12,160 nt of DNA, taken from the NCBI GenBank assembly GCA_021156245.1, contig JAJNBO010000040.1:1-12160 (forward strand), given 5' to 3'. Source of the stretch: Ramlibacter sp. Its GTDB lineage: Bacteria > Pseudomonadota > Gammaproteobacteria > Burkholderiales > Burkholderiaceae_C. Each line of letters begins with the position of its first letter. Positions within the stretch are counted from its first letter, which is position 1. Position numbers and translations under genes: made by a program. Below, in pieces: positions 8,709-12,160 of this stretch. Below the pieces are notes generated by a model, which worked only from the letters and a program-made list of their open reading frames with translations, searched no databases and was not told the DNA's origin.

Positions 8709-8950
8709 CCCTGCAGCTTCACGGTGATGCCGTACAGCGCGAGCAGTCCCAGCACATGGCCGATCGCCACGCCGGGCTCGCCCGATTCGATGCGGGCGAT
8801 CGTCTGCACGTGGACACCCAGCCGCGCGGCCGCCGTCGCCTGGCCTTCTCCCGCGGCGGTGCGGGCCAGCCGCGCCGTGGCGCCCATGGCCTGGATCGTC
8901 TCGAGGGCGATGCCGGGGATTTCTGCGGAGATGCGCTTGCCTTGGGCCAT
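8705..8950 (-). CDS. Small XRE-type helix-turn-helix regulator
   Basis: An 81-residue protein dominated by one Cro/C1-type helix-turn-helix (about 30-75): [20 protein letters not shown] fits the recognition region of XRE regulators. I chose the ATG at 8950; another in-frame ATG at 8989 would add 13 residues and overlap the divergent LysR start by two bases. Neither start has a clear Shine-Dalgarno sequence. It is the first gene of the cluster, joined to the exonuclease by an ATGA overlap, and may control its own operon. It also resembles antitoxin DNA-binding proteins, but no toxin such as HipA or HigB is adjacent. Target and ligand are unknown. Confidence 0.82.
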   Translation of the reverse strand: MAQGKRISAEIPGIALETIQAMGATARLARTAAGEGQATAAARLGVHVQTIARIESGEPGVAIGHVLGLLALYGITVKLQG

Positions 8951-8987
8951 GCGCGCATTGTCGCCGCACGGTGTACCCTCGCCCCCC

Positions 8988-9926
8988 ATGGAATTGAGGC
9001 AGCTGCGCTATTTCGTCCGCGTCGTGCAACTGGGCACCATGAGCCGCGCCGCGATCGAACTGGACGTGGTGCAGTCGGCCCTCAGCCAGCAGATCGCTCG
9101 GCTCGAAGGCGAGCTGGCCACGCGGCTGCTGCAACGCAGCTCCAAGGGCGTCATCCCCACGGAAGCGGGCCTGGCGTTCTTTCGCGAGGCGCAACTTGCG
9201 CTGCGCCATGCCGACGAAGCGGCGCGCGCCGCGCAGCAGGCGCGCCTGTCCGGCAGCGTCAGCGTCGGCCTGGCGCCCACCACCGCGTCCGTCCTGGGCC
9301 TGCCCCTGATGCAGGCGGTCCGCGAGCGCTATCCGGACGTGCGCCTGCACATGGTGGAGAGCCTGTCCGGCCATCTCTCGTCGATGCTGAATGCGCGGCA
9401 GCTCGATCTCGCGGTGCTGTTCGACACCGACCCGGGCCGCCGCTGGAGCGTCACGCCCCTGGTCGAGGAAAAGCTGTTCCTGGTCCGCGCGCGCGTGCCG
9501 GGCGCCCGGCCCCTGCCCCGGCGCATCCGCCTGGCGGACGTGCGGGAGCTTCCGCTGGTCCTTCCGAGCGGGCCGCACGGCCTGCGCAGCACGCTGGACG
9601 CGGCATTCTCCGGGCGACGGCTGCCGCGGCTGCTGCCGATCGAGATCGACTCGCTTGCCATGCTGATGGATGCGGTGCGGGTCGGGCTCGGCTGCACCAT
9701 CCAGCCGCGCGCGGCGCTCGCGCGCTTTCCCGATGCGTCCGAGGCCATCGAAGTGTCCGAGATCGCGGACGCCCGCGTGCGTCGCCTCAATTCCCTGTGC
9801 AGCCTGTCGGACGACGAACTCTCGCCCGCCGCCCTCGCCGTGCGGGTGACGCTGGCGGAGTGCGCGCGCGGACTGGTGGACGCGGGCCGATGGGAGGGCG
9901 CGCGCTGGAGCCATCACGAAGCATGA
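8988..9926 (+). CDS. tcuR: LysR family regulator, probable TcuR
   Basis: A 312-residue LysR-type transcriptional regulator. The winged helix-turn-helix occupies residues 1-60 (MELRQLRYFVRVVQLGTMS, then QSALSQQIARLEGELATRLL), followed by a linker helix and the periplasmic-binding-like effector domain from about residue 90. It lies 57 nt upstream of tcuA on the same strand. In Salmonella the LysR protein TcuR activates tcuABC in response to tricarballylate, so TcuR is the likely identity; this rests on position and family rather than a diagnostic motif. Only 37 bp separate it from the divergent XRE gene, and no ribosome binding site is visible, so a leaderless or very short leader is possible. 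Confidence 0.88.
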   Translation: MELRQLRYFVRVVQLGTMSRAAIELDVVQSALSQQIARLEGELATRLLQRSSKGVIPTEAGLAFFREAQLALRHADEAARAAQQARLSGSVSVGLAPTTASVLGLPLMQAVRERYPDVRLHMVESLSGHLSSMLNARQLDLAVLFDTDPGRRWSVTPLVEEKLFLVRARVPGARPLPRRIRLADVRELPLVLPSGPHGLRSTLDAAFSGRRLPRLLPIEIDSLAMLMDAVRVGLGCTIQPRAALARFPDASEAIEVSEIADARVRRLNSLCSLSDDELSPAALAVRVTLAECARGLVDAGRWEGARWSHHEA

Positions 9927-9927
9927 T

Positions 9928-9956
9928 ACCGGCCTGAGCTGGCCCCTCTGGCCGGT
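9928..9956. promoter_or_regulatory. Inverted repeat between tcuR and tcuA, possible operator
   Basis: A 7-bp inverted repeat, ACCGGCC (9928-9934) and GGCCGGT (9950-9956), with a 15-nt centre, begins two bases after the regulator's stop and ends 27 nt before tcuA. The size and placement suit a LysR-type binding site or a small hairpin. There is no T run, so a terminator is unlikely. No confident -35/-10 pair is visible. Confidence 0.3.
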
Positions 9957-9983
9957 GAAGCCGATGTCGCCTACATTGGGCCG

Positions 9984-11386
9984 ATGCACGATGTCCTGGT
10001 CATCGGCGGCGGCAACGCCGCCCTCTGCGCAGCGCTCATGGCCCGGGAAGCGGGTGCCAGCGTGCTGCTGCTGGAAGCCTCGCCGCGCGAATGGCGAGGC
10101 GGCAATTCCCAGCACACCCGCAACCTGCGTTGCATGCACGACGAGCCGCAGGACGTGCTGGTGGACGCCTACCCGGAAGAGGAGTTCTGGCAGGACCTGC
10201 TGAAGGTCACCGGAGGCAACACCGACGAGCAGCTCGCCCGCCTGGTCATCCGCGCGTCGTCGACCTGCCGGCCCTGGATGCGCAGGCACGGCGTGCGCTT
10301 CCAGCCCTCGCTGGCGGGCACGCTGCACCTCTCGCGCACCAATGCCTTCTTCATGGGCGGCGGCAAGGCGCTGGTCAACGCGTACTACCGCAGCGCCGAA
10401 AACCTGGGCGTGGAACTCCGCTACGACTCGCCCGTGGACCGCCTCGAGTTGCGGGACGGCCGCTTCGTGGCGGCCTACGCCAACGGGCGGCGCATCGAGG
10501 CCAGGGCATGCGTGCTGGCGTCCGGCGGCTTCGAGTCCAACCGCGACTGGCTGCGCGAAGCCTGGGGGCAGAACGAGCGCGGCGAGTGGCCGGCGGACAA
10601 CTTCCTGATCCGCGGCACGCGCTTCAACCAGGGCGTGCTGTCAAGCACATGACGGCGCAAGGCGCGGACATCATCGGCGACCCGACGCAGGCGCACTGCG
10701 TGGCCATCGACGCGCGCGCGCCCTTGTACGACGGCGGCATCGTCACCCGGGTGGACGCCGTGTCGCTGGGCGTCATGCTCAATCGCGACGGCGTGCGCTT
10801 CTACGACGAGGGCGAGGACTTCTGGCCCAAGCGCTACGCCATCTGGGGGCGGCTGGTGGCGATGCAGCCGGACCAGATCGGCTACTGCATCATCGACAGC
10901 AAGGCGATCGGCCGCTTCATGCCGCCCGTCTTCCCGGGCGTGCAGGCGAACAGCCTGCCCGAACTCGCCCAGGCGCTCGGCCTTCCCGAACCGGATTTCA
11001 TGCGCACCCTGAACGACTACAACGCCGCCTGCCGCGTCGGCAGCTTCGACCACACCGTGCTGGACGACTGCCACACCGAAGGCCTCGCGCCCGCCAAGAC
11101 CCACTGGGCGCGCCCGATCGACCAGGCGCCCTTCTTCGGCTATGCGCTGCGGCCTGGCATCACCTTCACCTACCTCGGGTTGAAGACCGACGCGCAGGCG
11201 CGCGTGTACTTCGGCGGCGCGCCCAGCGACAACCTGTTCGTGGCCGGCGAGATGATGGCCGGCAACGTCCTGGGCAAGGGCTACACGGCCGGCGTCGGCA
11301 TGAGCATCGGGACGGCCTTCGGCCGCATCGCCGGGACGCAGGCCGCCAAGTCCGCGCTGAAGGAGGCCGCCCATGCAGTCGCTTGA
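9984..11386 (+). pseudogene. tcuA: Tricarballylate dehydrogenase TcuA, interrupted by a frameshift
   Basis: FAD-dependent tricarballylate dehydrogenase, oxidising tricarballylate to cis-aconitate with electrons passed to TcuB. The N-terminal part (9984-10652) carries the dinucleotide-binding motif VIGGGNAALCAAL and Glu31 after the second strand. It runs in frame to RFNQGVL and then hits a TGA at 10650. The rest, from KHMTAQGADIIGDPTQAH to the C-terminal flavin-binding segment FVAGEMMAGNVLGKGYTAG, lies in another frame ending at 11386. Adding one base near 10638-10642 restores a continuous protein of about 467 residues, the usual TcuA length. There is no homopolymer at the site. It is either a real recent inactivating mutation or a sequencing or assembly error; conservation on both sides argues that any loss is recent. 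The ATG at 9984 fits the family start but has only a weak ribosome binding site. Confidence 0.9.
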
Positions 11387-12160
11387 CGCCCTGGCGCGGG
11401 AGGCCGTCGCCCTGGCCAACAACGAGGTGCTGCTGACCAGCCCCGCGGTGGACGAGGTCGCGCGGCAGATGCAGATCTGCAATGCCTGCCGCTACTGCGA
11501 GACCTTCTGTGCGGTGTTTCCCGCCATGACGCGCCACCTGGCCTTCGGCCCCGGCGACGTGCACTACCTGGCGAACCTGTGCCACAACTGCGGCGCCTGC
11601 CTGCACGCGTGCCAGTACGCGCCGCCGCACGACTTCGCGGTGAACGTGCCGCGCGCGATGGCGCAGGTGCGGCAGGAAACGTATGCCGGCTATGCTTGGC
11701 CGGCCGCGCTGGGCGCGCTGTACCAACGCAACGGCGTGACCTTCGCTCTGGCCACGGCCGGCGGCCTGGCACTGTTCATGGTGCTGCTGCTGGCGATGCG
11801 CGGCAGCCTGTGGCACGAGCCGCTCGCCGGCAACTTCTACGCGGTGTTCCCGCACAACATGATGGCCTGGATGTTCGGCGCGGCCTTTGGGTTCGCCGTG
11901 CTGGCCCTGGGAATCGGCGCCGCGCGTTTCTGGCGCAACCAGTCCCCGGGCGCCGTGTCGACGCCGGCCGCAGCCGCGGCGGCGCGCAACGCGCTCGCCC
12001 TCACCTACCTGGATGGCGGGCACGGCGACGGGTGCAACGAGAAGAACGATGCGTTCACGCTGGCCCGCCGGCGCTTCCATCACTTCACGTTCTACGGCTT
12101 CATGCTGTGCTTCGCGTCCACCTGCGTCGCCACGCTGTACCACTATGTCCTGGGCCAGCC
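11373..12160 (+). CDS. tcuB: Tricarballylate utilization protein TcuB (5' part, cut by the window end)
   Basis: The first 262 residues of a membrane iron-sulfur protein that reoxidises the flavin of TcuA and passes electrons to the quinone pool. Two cysteine clusters, Cys36/39/42/46 and Cys70/73/76/80, each have the CxxCxxCx3C pattern for a [4Fe-4S] centre. Hydrophobic segments near 122-142 and 160-188 are probable membrane helices, and a third starts around 240. The ATG at 11373 follows AAGGAGG at a spacing of seven bases and overlaps the end of tcuA by 14 bases, so the two are co-transcribed. Its frame is intact up to the window edge. The strong own ribosome binding site means it could still be translated despite the tcuA frameshift. 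A transporter such as tcuC would be expected beyond the window. Confidence 0.94.
   Translation, partial: MQSLDALAREAVALANNEVLLTSPAVDEVARQMQICNACRYCETFCAVFPAMTRHLAFGPGDVHYLANLCHNCGACLHACQYAPPHDFAVNVPRAMAQVRQETYAGYAWPAALGALYQRNGVTFALATAGGLALFMVLLLAMRGSLWHEPLAGNFYAVFPHNMMAWMFGAAFGFAVLALGIGAARFWRNQSPGAVSTPAAAAAARNALALTYLDGGHGDGCNEKNDAFTLARRRFHHFTFYGFMLCFASTCVATLYHYVLGQ

Noticed and set aside
8705..8950. XRE protein as the antitoxin of a toxin-antitoxin pair
   Set aside because: No small toxin or HipA-like kinase is adjacent. The coupled gene is a DEDDh exonuclease of the usual housekeeping type.
8163..8987. In-frame N-terminal extension of the LysR protein
   Set aside because: It lies antisense to the exonuclease and XRE genes. 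The LysR helix-turn-helix starts normally at the ATG at 8988.
10649..11386. The downstream tcuA frame as an independent gene starting at ATG 10649
   Set aside because: It has no ribosome binding site, and the upstream and downstream frames are adjacent pieces of one TcuA protein joined by a one-base shift.

Overview
This is a GC-rich, densely packed chromosomal window. I read it as coming from a Burkholderiales bacterium, most likely a Comamonadaceae relative of Ramlibacter or Variovorax. That rests on the gene families, the strong G/C bias at third codon positions and the LysR-tcuAB arrangement, not on a marker gene.

Left part (1-4969). After about 300 nt without a convincing gene comes a lipoprotein gene (346-2283, +). 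It faces, tail to tail with a 19-nt gap, a paralogue on the other strand (2303-4018, -). Both encode extracytoplasmic proteins of the same uncharacterised family, with an Asn-Glu motif and a later Glu typical of (beta/alpha)8 clan GH-A glycoside hydrolases. Four cysteines are conserved at matching spacing. One copy has a lipobox and an acidic linker, so it is probably membrane-tethered. The other has an ordinary cleavable signal peptide. The second copy follows a DUF535 (VirK/YbjX) gene (4046-4969, -) in an apparent two-gene operon. An exact 9-mer, TGTCCTACA, lies in the leader of both units in the same orientation relative to the gene, with a third, inverted copy at 136-144. This shared box ties the three genes together and is the best candidate here for an undescribed system.

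Middle (5093-7041, -). adhC and fghA, overlapping by one base, encode the glutathione-dependent formaldehyde oxidation pathway.

Right-middle (7164-8950, -). Four small genes are packed head to tail: an XRE-type regulator, a DEDDh exonuclease, a CreA-family periplasmic protein and an RlpA-like lipoprotein. The first two junctions are ATGA overlaps and the last gap is 7 nt.

Right end (8988-12160, +). A TcuR-like LysR regulator is followed by tcuA and tcuB, for tricarballylate (or related tricarboxylate) oxidation. tcuA carries an apparent single-base deletion near 10641 that splits it into two frames. tcuB runs off the window.

I saw no tRNA, rRNA, CRISPR array, insertion sequence or convincing rho-independent terminator.
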